In this document: positions 1 to 6,153 of the stretch, in pieces
How the letters are laid out: every line of letters begins with the position of its first letter
How positions within the stretch are numbered: position 1 is the first letter of the stretch
Assembly: GCA_030666075.1 (NCBI GenBank)
Contig: DAOUYN010000040.1
Location: forward strand, 1-7,316
Source of the DNA: Actinomycetes bacterium
Lineage (GTDB): Bacteria; Actinomycetota; Aquicultoria; CAJVYJ01; JAUVQD01
Direction of reading: 5' to 3'
Length of the DNA stretch: 7,316 bases
Program-made: the position numbers and the translations under genes
The notes under the pieces: model-generated
What the model saw: only the letters and a program-made list of their open reading frames with translations
Told to the model about the DNA's origin: nothing
The model's database searches: none

Positions 1-4
1 AAGG

Positions 5-1207
5 TCAGGAGCTGGGTTTCGATTGACCGCCCTGGTTCGCTCCGCCGCCTCCGCCACCGCCACCGCGTCGGCGACGATTGCGACTTCTCTTCTGGCCGCT
101 CCCGCTGCGGTTGCCGCCTTCCGGACGCCCTTGACCTTCACGGCCGCGCCCCGGCTTCGCCTCTTGCGTACCGGCCTTCGCGCCTTGGGTGCCGGTCTTT
201 GTGCCTTGCGTGCCGGATTTGGCGCCTTGAGTGCCCGGTTTCCGATCTCGACCACGCGGCTTTGAGCCCTGAGAAACAGGCTTGCCATCCTTGTCGCGGC
301 GCGGGCCTTGTCGGCGGCGCTTGTCGGGGCCGCTGCTCGTCAATACTTGAGCTGGATCCTTCTTCGGTGCGGCGGCTTCACGGCGTTTTTGCATCTCGGC
401 CTGATCGAAAACGTCTTCAACGTCGCTGAGCGGGACCTCAGTGACCTCGCCGTTGTCGTCCCTGATCTTCAGTATTTCCTTGACGGGGTTTTGATGGACA
501 ACGCAACCACAGTGTCCGGAGCAGGTTTCCACGCACTTACCCTTACCGGGAGCCCGTTTGTTGAAGTCTTTGTAGGCTTCATACTCATACTGCAGGCAAC
601 ACATCAGCCGCCCGCAGACACCGGATATCTTAATGGGGTTGAGCGAGAGGTCCTGCTCTTTGGCCATCCTGATAGAGACCGGATTGAGATCGTCAAGCCA
701 CATGGAACAGCAAAGATTCTGACCGCAGTGGCCAAAACCCCCGACCATCTTGGCCTTGTCGCGCACGCCGATCTGCCGCAGCTCGATGCGGGCTTTGAAA
801 TGCGCGGACAGGTCTTTGACGAGATCCCGAAAGTCGACCCGGTTCTCGGCCGTGAAATAGAAGGTCATCTTATGGCCGTCGATGGCCCGCTCGACCTGGA
901 AGAGCTGCATGGCGAGCTTGAGTTCGTCGATCCGCCCTTTGCCGTACGAAAATGCTTCGGCTTCCTTGGCGCGGTTCTCCTCGAGCCTGGCGAGATCGTC
1001 CTCGTTGGCCCGACGAACGACCTTCCGGAGCGGCTGGGAGATATGCTCTTCCTCCAGCTTGACGGTGGCCTCTTCGACCTCGCCCATCTCTGTCCCCTTT
1101 TGAGTTCTGACTACGACGTGGTCGCCGGGGAGAAGCGACAGTCCATCGGGATCGAAATGATATATCTTACCAAGTCGCCTAAAGACGACACCAACAACTT
1201 CTTGCAT
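5..1207 (-). CDS. ricT: PSP1-domain protein, RicT/YaaT family, with basic repetitive C-terminal tail
   Basis: Homologue of RicT (YaaT), which in Bacillus subtilis acts with RicA and RicF in mRNA processing and sporulation/biofilm control and binds iron-sulfur clusters. Residues 1-270 are the family core. IGVRDKAKMVGGFGHCGQNL (146-165) runs into CCSMWLDDLNPVSIRMAKEQ (166-185), then LSLNPIKISGVCGRLMCCL (187-205), giving the conserved cysteines 161, 166, 167, 198, 203 and 204. Beyond these, C225/C229/C233/C235 form an extra CxxxCxxxCxC cluster in a segment that normally lacks cysteine. Residues about 270-400 are a low-complexity tail: charged, then four GTQ(G/E)(A/T)K heptads (325-352), then Arg/Gly-rich with RRRR and eight glycines. 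This makes the protein about 120 residues longer than Bacillus RicT. The tail may bind RNA (inference). Position after holB matches the Bacillus tmk-holB-ricT order. The gene name is by homology; the function in this organism is unproven. Confidence 0.88.
   Translation of the reverse strand: MQEVVGVVFRRLGKIYHFDPDGLSLLPGDHVVVRTQKGTEMGEVEEATVKLEEEHISQPLRKVVRRANEDDLARLEENRAKEAEAFSYGKGRIDELKLAMQLFQVERAIDGHKMTFYFTAENRVDFRDLVKDLSAHFKARIELRQIGVRDKAKMVGGFGHCGQNLCCSMWLDDLNPVSIRMAKEQDLSLNPIKISGVCGRLMCCLQYEYEAYKDFNKRAPGKGKCVETCSGHCGCVVHQNPVKEILKIRDDNGEVTEVPLSDVEDVFDQAEMQKRREAAAPKKDPAQVLTSSGPDKRRRQGPRRDKDGKPVSQGSKPRGRDRKPGTQGAKSGTQGTKTGTQGAKAGTQEAKPGRGREGQGRPEGGNRSGSGQKRSRNRRRRGGGGGGGGANQGGQSKPSS
41..64. 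repeat. Glycine-codon trinucleotide run in ricT
   Basis: Eight consecutive GGN glycine codons (residues 382-389 of RicT) form a GC-rich triplet run just after four arginine codons. It is prone to in-frame slippage. Confidence 0.8.
152..235. repeat. Four tandem imperfect 21-bp repeats within ricT
   Basis: Exactly 84 bases encode four heptads: GTQGAKS, GTQGTKT, GTQGAKA and GTQEAKP. The DNA units differ mostly at third codon positions but keep the same protein pattern, which points to selection for the peptide or to old slippage. The repeat keeps the reading frame, so copy-number changes would only change tail length. Confidence 0.85.
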
Positions 1208-1215
1208 TTATCTAA

Positions 1216-1221
1216 CCACCT
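1216..1221 (-). promoter_or_regulatory. Shine-Dalgarno site of ricT
   Basis: AGGTGG on the minus strand, eight bases before the ATG at 1207. It supports that start and lies in the 48-base gap after holB. The gap shows no convincing promoter or terminator, so ricT is probably read from the tmk-holB message. Confidence 0.7.
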
Positions 1222-1255
1222 AACCGCTGGACCGGTACGCCGACCGCAGCGGATC

Positions 1256-2356
1256 TCATATCGTAAAGAACAGATTCTCCAGGGCCATCAGCGGATTTAC
1301 ATTCTGGTCAATCCGCCGACCGGCCATCTCTATCCGAGTCAGCGCCCGGGCCACTCTGGCCCTCGTGTTACCTTCGCCGGGGGCGCGCTCAAGGATGAGA
1401 TCACTATTCGTTATGAATTTTTTATCAGCATTTTCATTAATAAGCAATACGTCACGGAAGATTGCCGCCGTAAAAACCAGCGCGTGATGGTAGACAGCCC
1501 GCTCACGACGGGCTGAATCGCGCTTATGTCCGGCGATGATCTTCTTCTTGACGCCGGCGCTGAGCTTGCCCGGACCGCCGGCATAACCTTCCATTTTGGC
1601 CAGCTCGTCTTCTTGGTTCTTCTTCAAACTTTCGCCATCGGCCTTAGCCGCTTCGGATATCTCAACGGCCAGGGCGACCCGATCTCGAATGCTCCGCTTC
1701 TCGCTCAAGAGCACCTCGACCATCCGTTCGCGCAGATCAAGGAAAGTGCCTGAGGCGATCTCGATCGCGTCACCGACCATCCCGCGGGCCAATTTGGCCG
1801 CCAATCTGGCTCTATCGGGATCGAGCCCGTGCTGATTGACGAGGATGTCTTGGACGATATCTCCGCTGAGCGCTCCAAAGCGGACCCGCTGACATCGGGA
1901 GGCGATCGTCGGCAGGACCTGTCCGGCATCGTCCGCGACGAGAATAAAGACGACGTTCCCGGGAGGCTCCTCCAATGTTTTAAGTAGCGCGTTCGCGGCT
2001 TCCGGCCCGAGCACTTGGGCGTCATCGATGACCGCTACCTTGTACTGGTCGGACTGCTGTTTGAGATTTACGGCGTGCAATAAGTCCATCACTTGCCCGC
2101 GCAGTATCGTCCGGCTGCCTTCGGGCGCCAGATAATGAAAGTCCGTGTGGGTGTGATTGAGGATGGCCCGGCAAGATGAACAGGTGCCGCAGGCCGACTT
2201 GCAGTTGAGGGCGGCGGCAAAGACTTTGGCCGTGGTGGCCTTACCGACACCGCGGGGTCCGAAGAAAAGATAGGCATGGGCCGGCCGCCCGAGTTCGATT
2301 ATCCGATCGAGTCGCTCAAGTGTCTCGTCGTGGCCTTTGATCCGTCCCCATAACAT
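1256..2356 (-). CDS. holB: DNA polymerase III subunit delta' (clamp loader)
   Basis: Clamp-loader AAA+ subunit that helps place the beta sliding clamp on DNA. In its 366 residues, the N-terminal part has HAYLFFGPRGVGKATTA with Walker A Lys39. A zinc-binding set C52/C56/C59/C62 (LNCKSACGTCSSC) follows, with shorter spacing before the second cysteine than the usual C-x8-C. A Walker B-like VAVIDDAQVL lies at 107-116 (DDA instead of DEA), then ANALLKTLEEPP at 121-132 and the sensor SRC at 153-155. The intact P-loop and zinc motif could also suggest DnaX, but length, the DDA motif and the position after tmk favour delta'. Residues about 230-290 are highly charged, which is also met in actinobacterial-type HolB. 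The start ATG (2356) has only a weak ribosome binding site; translation may be coupled to tmk, 12 bases upstream. Confidence 0.92.
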   Translation of the reverse strand: MLWGRIKGHDETLERLDRIIELGRPAHAYLFFGPRGVGKATTAKVFAAALNCKSACGTCSSCRAILNHTHTDFHYLAPEGSRTILRGQVMDLLHAVNLKQQSDQYKVAVIDDAQVLGPEAANALLKTLEEPPGNVVFILVADDAGQVLPTIASRCQRVRFGALSGDIVQDILVNQHGLDPDRARLAAKLARGMVGDAIEIASGTFLDLRERMVEVLLSEKRSIRDRVALAVEISEAAKADGESLKKNQEDELAKMEGYAGGPGKLSAGVKKKIIAGHKRDSARRERAVYHHALVFTAAIFRDVLLINENADKKFITNSDLILERAPGEGNTRARVARALTRIEMAGRRIDQNVNPLMALENLFFTI

Positions 2357-2368
2357 CCTAGTGCGAGT

Positions 2369-2983
2369 CTAAAGGACGCGGTCTACGGCGGCAATAACCC
2401 GGCGGTGGACTTCGTCTACCGGGTCGCGACCGTCTATGATGACAAACCGCTCGGCAAATCTGACGGCCAGATCCTCGAAACCCGCCTCGACCATCTTATG
2501 GAACTGGAGGCTCTCTTGTTCGAGGCGGTCGAGTTCGCGCCCGACTGTCCGGCCCAGGCCGGTTTCGGCCGGTACCCTAAGAAGGATGGTCAGATCCGGG
2601 AGGAGCCCGCCCGTCGCCCATTGGTTGACGGACATCACTGTCTGAAAATCCAAACCGCGGGCGTAGGCTTGATAGGCCAAGCTGGAATCGACGTAGCGGT
2701 CGCAGACGACGACGCGGCCGGCTTCCAGGCCGGGCCGGATGACATCATTGACGTGTTGGGCCCGGCTGGCCGCGTAGAGGAGGGCTTCCGATATGGGCAC
2801 CATCCCTTTTAATTCCGGGTCGAGTAAGACGGACCGCACCCGTTCGCCGACCGGGGTTCCCCCGGGCTCGAGGGTCTTAAGCGGAGAACGTCGTCTCTTG
2901 AGGAGCCAGTTTTCCAGTAAGTTTATCTGGGTCGTCTTGCCGCAACCCTCGACCCCCTCGAAAGTTATAAACAGTCCGGCCAT
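2369..2983 (-). CDS. tmk: Thymidylate kinase
   Basis: Phosphorylates dTMP to dTDP with ATP, an essential step of dTTP supply. At 204 residues it is the normal length. The P-loop FEGVEGCGKTT (8-18) carries Lys16. LEPGGTPVGE is at 38-47, the DRY motif at 95-97 within VVVCDRYVDSSLAYQ, and the LID segment GRTVGRELDRLEQE at 144-157 contains arginines. Arginines in the LID and none in the P-loop match the E. coli-like (type II) enzymes. Two positions look unusual: the nearly invariant TREPGG reads T37-L38-EPGG, and the LD usually preceding the xPPExGL segment reads LR (Arg136). The start is set by a strong Shine-Dalgarno site. holB begins 12 bases after the stop, and the tmk-holB-ricT order is conserved in many Gram-positive genomes. 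Function firm; the effect of the substitutions is unknown. Confidence 0.95.
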   Translation of the reverse strand: MAGLFITFEGVEGCGKTTQINLLENWLLKRRRSPLKTLEPGGTPVGERVRSVLLDPELKGMVPISEALLYAASRAQHVNDVIRPGLEAGRVVVCDRYVDSSLAYQAYARGLDFQTVMSVNQWATGGLLPDLTILLRVPAETGLGRTVGRELDRLEQESLQFHKMVEAGFEDLAVRFAERFVIIDGRDPVDEVHRRVIAAVDRVL

Positions 2984-3519
2984 AGGGCGCTCCTCCCCTG
3001 AGAATCTATACCTACCACCAACGGCATCCCTTTTAGCTCGAGGCGCCTGACGGCCTCCGGGCCGAGATCATCATAGGCGACAACGGCCGCCTCGACGATA
3101 AATTGTGATAGATAAGCGGCGGCGCCGCCAGTGGCGGTTAGATAAATAGAGCCGGTAGCCGCGATAGCCGCCCGGGTCGCGGCGGAACGATTTCCCTTGC
3201 CGATCATAGCGCGCACACCATATTCGAGTAGCAGCGGTGTGAACGGATCCATCCGGGCCGAAGTCGTCGGGCCGATCGAACCGATGACCGCCCCGGGCGG
3301 GGGCGGCGCCGGCCCGGCATAATAAAGTGTCTGGCCCCGAAGGTCGACGGGTAGGTCCTCTCCGGCCTCCAGGGCCCGGCAGAGGCGCTTGTGCGCCTGA
3401 TCGCGGGCCGTATAGACAATACCGCTCAGCGAGACGACATCTCCGGCCTGAAGGCTTTCAATGGCATCCGCAGTGAACGGCGTGGAGATCTCTTTTATCT
3501 CAATGGTCGGGCGGCTCAC
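2965..3519 (-). CDS. fumB: Fumarate hydratase class I, beta subunit
   Basis: Second subunit (184 residues) of the class I fumarase, corresponding to the C-terminal swivel domain of single-chain enzymes. Conserved stretches: LQAGDVVSLSG (23-33), the active-site segment IVYTARDQAHKR (34-45), LYYAGP (65-70), GPTTSARMD (83-91), IGKGNRS from 106, and ATGGAAAYLSQ followed by YDDLGPEAVRRLELKGMP. It starts at GTG in a GTGA overlap with the alpha-subunit stop, typical for subunits made in equal amounts. The 3' end overlaps tmk by 19 bases, and the ribosome binding site of tmk lies inside this gene's last codons. That ties the metabolic and replication genes into one message. Tartrate dehydratase beta is the alternative; fumarase is favoured by mdh next door. 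The symbol follows the beta-subunit convention. Confidence 0.95.
   Translation of the reverse strand: MSRPTIEIKEISTPFTADAIESLQAGDVVSLSGIVYTARDQAHKRLCRALEAGEDLPVDLRGQTLYYAGPAPPPPGAVIGSIGPTTSARMDPFTPLLLEYGVRAMIGKGNRSAATRAAIAATGSIYLTATGGAAAYLSQFIVEAAVVAYDDLGPEAVRRLELKGMPLVVGIDSQGRSALWPDCL
2990..2996 (-). promoter_or_regulatory. Strong Shine-Dalgarno site of tmk inside fumarase beta
   Basis: On the minus strand GGAGGAG lies six bases before the tmk ATG at 2983. It is the best ribosome binding site in the window and fixes the tmk start. It falls within the final codons of the fumarase beta gene. Confidence 0.85.
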
Positions 3520-4349
3520 AATTCCCCGGCCGCCGAGCGCAGTTGGTTACAGGAGATATTGACGGCCACGGGCAGGCAGGCCATGTGGGTAGGCCCGACA
3601 TCGACAGCCACGCCCAGCGCGGTCGCCGCCCCGCCCAAGCCCGCCGCGCCGATCCCGAGCTCATTTACTTCCTTGAACAGTCTTTCTTCGAGCGCCCGGG
3701 CCGCCGGATCTTTGGAAAGCTCTCCGATGTTTCTCAGTAAAGTCTTCTTGGCTCCCAGAGCGACCGAATCGAAACTGCCGCCGATGGCGACACCGATGAT
3801 GAGCGGCGGACAGGCATTGACTCCGGTCTCGCCAACGGAGGCGACGACAAAGTCGGCTATCTCGTCCTCACTGGCGGTCGGGCGCATCATTTTCAGGTGA
3901 CAGGCATTATCGCTACCGCCGCCTTTAGGCATGACGGTCAAGCGCAACGCGTCCCCGGGGACTAAGTCGATATAGACCTTGGCCGGCTGTTCTTTTTCCG
4001 GCTCGGCGCGGGCGCTCAAAGCATGGCGGATGACGGACTGGCGCAAATGGCCCTGCTCGTAGCCGGCAATGACGCCGGCCTGGATGGCCTCAACGAGCGG
4101 CCCGTCAAAATCGACATTTTGACCGACTTCGGCAAAGACGGTGATATAGCCGCAGTCCTGACAAAGAGGCAGCCGGCTCTCTCTGGCCGTCTCGATGTTT
4201 GCCAGTAGCTGCTCGATAGCCGAACGGGCGCTCGGATTCTTCTCGACGGCCAGGGCTTGCTGGAGGTGTTTTTTGACATCGGAGCGGGCCTCGAAGTTGG
4301 CCTCGAGGCACAAGGCGGCCGTCAGTTCTTTTACTTCATCGACGCGCAC
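3516..4349 (-). CDS. fumA: Fumarate hydratase class I, alpha subunit
   Basis: Iron-sulfur catalytic subunit (277 residues) of the two-subunit, oxygen-sensitive class I fumarase, which hydrates fumarate to malate. Motifs seen: PLCQDCG with Cys63, PKGGGSDN at 141-148, NACPPLIIGVAIGGSFD with Cys180, and PVAVNISC with Cys267. Those three cysteines are where the family coordinates its [4Fe-4S] cluster. LGIGAAGLGG near 231-240 is also typical. The family's CQDTG reads CQDCG here, so an extra cysteine (C66) lies beside the first ligand. Translation starts at GTG (4349) without an obvious Shine-Dalgarno site, 15 bases after mdh, suggesting coupling. The stop overlaps the beta subunit start by four bases. 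The same family includes L-tartrate dehydratase; the mdh neighbour favours fumarase. The symbol follows the alpha-subunit convention, not E. coli single-chain FumA. Confidence 0.95.
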   Translation of the reverse strand: MRVDEVKELTAALCLEANFEARSDVKKHLQQALAVEKNPSARSAIEQLLANIETARESRLPLCQDCGYITVFAEVGQNVDFDGPLVEAIQAGVIAGYEQGHLRQSVIRHALSARAEPEKEQPAKVYIDLVPGDALRLTVMPKGGGSDNACHLKMMRPTASEDEIADFVVASVGETGVNACPPLIIGVAIGGSFDSVALGAKKTLLRNIGELSKDPAARALEERLFKEVNELGIGAAGLGGAATALGVAVDVGPTHMACLPVAVNISCNQLRSAAGEL

Positions 4350-4364
4350 CAGGCGGCCGATGGG

Positions 4365-5300
4365 TTATACCCCGCCCTCTTGCAGCATTTCTCGAACGGC
4401 CCGGGCCGACACCGCCAGGGCATCGGTCTCCGCGGCGCTCAATTCCATCTCGACTATACGCTCGGCGCCGCCCGCCCCGAGCACCGTCGGCAGGTTCAAA
4501 TATATATCTTGCTGGCCGTACTCGCCGCGGGCATATGAACAGACCGAGAAGACACGCTTCTCATCGCGGATGATCGATTGGAGCATCAGGCTGATGGCGG
4601 CGCCGGGTCCGTAAGCGGCGCTCCCTTTTTTGAGCAAGCCCACTATCTGGGCGCCGCCCACCCGGGCGCTCTCGGCGGCCTGTGACAGCTCTGTTTCGGA
4701 TAAAAGATCGCTAAAAGCGACGCCGCCGGCCGCGGCCCGGCTGGTCACCGGAACCATCTCATCTCCGTGCGCGCCGATGACGACGGCATCGGTCGACGCC
4801 CGCGCCACCTGGGCCGCTTCGGAAAGAAAGTAGTTGAAGCGTCCCGAATCCAGCAGGCCGCCCATGCCCATGATCCGCTCGGTCGGCCCGCCCAGTTCCT
4901 GCCAGGTCAGATGAGTCATGATGTCGAGCGGATTGGTGACAACTATAACGATGGCCCCGGACGCGTATTTTTTTATATGGCCGGTGGTGCTGCGGATGAT
5001 AGCGGCGTTCTTGTGGAGCAGATCGAGACGGGTCATCCCGGGCTGACGGGGGAGTCCGGCGGTAACGACCACTATATCGGCGCCGCTCAGAAGGGCAAAA
5101 TCGTCCCCGCCAGTCACCTTCGTGTCGTTGCCGATGATGGCCAGGGATTGGCTCATATCGAGGGCCCGCCCCTCGGCCAACCCTTCGACGATATCCAGCA
5201 AGACGATATCGGCGGCCCCGCTCATGGCCGTGAAAAGGGCGGCATTGGAACCGACATTGCCGCTGCCGATGATAACTACTTTTGGTCGCTCGATACTCAT
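4365..5300 (-). CDS. mdh: NAD-dependent malate dehydrogenase (LDH-like type)
   Basis: Cytoplasmic oxidoreductase interconverting malate and oxaloacetate. At 311 residues it has the usual length for the LDH-like malate dehydrogenases. The Rossmann nucleotide-binding motif GSGNVG is at 12-17, and Asp36 at the end of the second strand indicates NAD rather than NADP. The substrate loop AGLPRQPGMTR (81-91) supplies Arg85 and Arg91; an arginine at position 85 is the malate rather than lactate signature. VTNPLDIM is at 121-128, D151/R154 lie in GLLDSGRF, and the catalytic His178 is in IGAHGDEMVP. It starts at an ATG with no clear Shine-Dalgarno sequence. The next gene, fumarase alpha, begins 15 bases after the stop and in the same frame. 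The adjacent fumarase makes malate, so the two act consecutively in the TCA cycle or in its reductive branch. Identification is firm; pathway direction cannot be read from sequence. Confidence 0.96.
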   Translation of the reverse strand: MSIERPKVVIIGSGNVGSNAALFTAMSGAADIVLLDIVEGLAEGRALDMSQSLAIIGNDTKVTGGDDFALLSGADIVVVTAGLPRQPGMTRLDLLHKNAAIIRSTTGHIKKYASGAIVIVVTNPLDIMTHLTWQELGGPTERIMGMGGLLDSGRFNYFLSEAAQVARASTDAVVIGAHGDEMVPVTSRAAAGGVAFSDLLSETELSQAAESARVGGAQIVGLLKKGSAAYGPGAAISLMLQSIIRDEKRVFSVCSYARGEYGQQDIYLNLPTVLGAGGAERIVEMELSAAETDALAVSARAVREMLQEGGV

Positions 5301-5310
5301 AACGACGCCT

Positions 5311-5341
5311 ATTGTACCTAGAAAGTTACAGGGAGTTCCAG
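5311..5341 (-). promoter_or_regulatory. Possible weak promoter for mdh
   Basis: Read on the minus strand, TACAAT (5311-5316) is one mismatch from the sigma-70-type -10 consensus and lies 10 bases before the mdh ATG. A poor -35-like TGGAAC lies 18 bases further upstream, inside the outermost repeat copy. If real, the transcript would start only a few bases before the ATG, giving a nearly leaderless message. That would match the lack of a clear Shine-Dalgarno site there. Weak evidence; this could be chance. Confidence 0.22.
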
Positions 5342-5350
5342 GGACACTTA

Positions 5351-5415
5351 GAGTTCCAGGGACACGTACCTAATTATTGTCTACCGAAGGAATTAGGTAC
5401 GTGTCCCTGGAACTC
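5351..5415. repeat. Perfect 25-bp inverted repeat (strong hairpin)
   Basis: Bases 5351-5375 are the exact reverse complement of 5391-5415, with a 15-base loop (5376-5390). Transcribed from either strand this gives a very stable stem. There is no run of T after the stem on the minus strand, so it is not a classical intrinsic terminator, though it could still stall polymerase or block 3' exonucleases. The second right-hand copy (5427-5450) can pair with the same left arm, giving an alternative, larger-loop hairpin. Confidence 0.9.
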
Positions 5416-5450
5416 CCTACCGAAGGAATTAGGTACGTGTCCCTGGAACT
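5381..5450. repeat. 34-bp direct repeat, two exact copies with 36-bp period
   Basis: Bases 5381-5414 and 5417-5450 are identical over 34 positions. Both begin CTACCGAAGGAATTAGGTAC and end GTGTCCCTGGAACT, separated by two bases (CC). Exact identity points to a recent duplication or to ongoing homogenisation. The last two bases of the right-hand copy fall within the stop codon of the nitrilase-like gene. Confidence 0.92.
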
Positions 5451-6153
5451 AATGGTATTTGCGGCGGAGCAGTTCGGGGATGGCTACCGCATCGCGGAGG
5501 ATATCGGAGTCGATGAACTTGGACATGTCGACCGTGAACTCGACAGTCCCGGCGGCCGAGACATCGGCCTCGACGAGGATCTCGCCCTGGAAGACGGCCA
5601 AGCTCGTGCCCAGACACATTTCGTCGCCGCACGGACCGACGTCGGAGGCGCAGATGATGAGGTGGGCCTGGTTATATGACCGCTCTATCGCCAACTCCTT
5701 GATGGCCTCCAATTCGAGCAGGGAGATCGCATTGGTTTGCATGAGCATCACCCTGGGGCGAAGCTCGCGGGCGCGCAGATCTATCGCCGGGTCGTAAGCC
5801 TGACGCTCGGTCAGGACCATTGTCGGCCCGAGGCTGGTGTTGATCACTTTGGTGCCGCCGGGCTCGACGGAATCGCCGACCATGCCGCCGGGATCGATGC
5901 ACGCCGACTGGACCGGTTTACCGGGGCCTAGCGCTAAATGCCCCGTGAGGACTTCCAGGTGATGACGGCGCGCACCGTCGCAGAGGAGTTCGAGAGCGGC
6001 GCCTTCATCATCGGTGGGTCCGAGAAAATCATGGCTGAAACAGATGAGATCGCTCCCGGCTTGGCCGGCTTGATCCATGACAGTTTCTATTTGGAGGAGA
6101 TTCTCCGCGAGCACTCCAGTCGGGCGGTATTGGGCCAGACTGACCTGGGTCAA
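5449..6153 (-). CDS. Nitrilase-superfamily (carbon-nitrogen hydrolase) homologue, probably lacking the catalytic triad
   Basis: A 234-residue protein with the overall pattern of the nitrilase/carbon-nitrogen hydrolase fold. It has an N-terminal strand VSLAQYRP, an AGSDLICF strand near residue 33-39, SACIDPGGMVGD near 83-94, LRPRVMLMQTNA near 131-142, and a C-terminal IERSYNQAHLIICASDVG plus GTSLAVFQGEILVEA block. The family's catalytic residues are not where expected. The usual FPE glutamate is replaced by F39-S-H-D. The usual RKxHL lysine region reads GDSVEPGG. The GxxICYD cysteine region reads LGPTMVLTERQAYD. It may therefore be a non-catalytic member; substrate unknown. I chose the TTG at 6153 because it overlaps the topA stop (TTGA), which suggests translational coupling, and sits just before the first strand. 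A GTG at 6201 would add 16 residues encoded within topA; neither start has a strong Shine-Dalgarno site. The stop codon is partly formed by the adjacent repeat. Fold moderately sure, function unknown. Confidence 0.7.
   Translation of the reverse strand: MTQVSLAQYRPTGVLAENLLQIETVMDQAGQAGSDLICFSHDFLGPTDDEGAALELLCDGARRHHLEVLTGHLALGPGKPVQSACIDPGGMVGDSVEPGGTKVINTSLGPTMVLTERQAYDPAIDLRARELRPRVMLMQTNAISLLELEAIKELAIERSYNQAHLIICASDVGPCGDEMCLGTSLAVFQGEILVEADVSAAGTVEFTVDMSKFIDSDILRDAVAIPELLRRKYH

Larger units (their letters stand above)
5333..5450. repeat. REP-like repeat cluster, four copies in two opposed pairs
   Basis: The gap between the nitrilase-like gene and mdh is mostly made of one repeated sequence. 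The core GAGTTCCAGGGACAC occurs forward at 5333-5347 and 5351-5365. Its reverse complement occurs at 5401-5415, and again, one base shorter, at 5437-5450. The inner copies extend outward as GTACCTAATT. The first copy lacks that extension. I saw no copy elsewhere in the window. From memory, similar short inverted units are scattered in bacterial genomes beside REP-associated tyrosine (IS200-like, Y1) transposases, but no transposase gene lies here. Most likely a non-autonomous dispersed element. It could act as a transcription barrier or mRNA end stabiliser downstream of the nitrilase-like gene, which is inference. Confidence 0.85.

Noticed and set aside
1224..1252. Short inverted repeat CCGCTG / CAGCGG between holB and ricT
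   Set aside because: Only six base pairs with an 18-base loop and no T-run, too weak to call a terminator.
308..1516. Long plus-strand reading frame (402 codons) across ricT and holB
   Set aside because: It is antisense to two clearly conserved genes, has no recognisable domain, and spans their junction; GC-rich codon bias produces such shadows.
4767..5321. Plus-strand reading frame of 184 codons opposite mdh
   Set aside because: Opposite strand of a well-conserved malate dehydrogenase; composition is a mirror of mdh codons and shows no motif.
5351..5415. Intrinsic terminator of the topA-nitrilase transcript
   Set aside because: The stem is far longer than usual and belongs to a repeat family; no T-run follows it on the minus strand.
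5333..5450. CRISPR-like array
   Set aside because: Copies occur in both orientations, have no regular unique spacers of similar length, and no cas genes are near.
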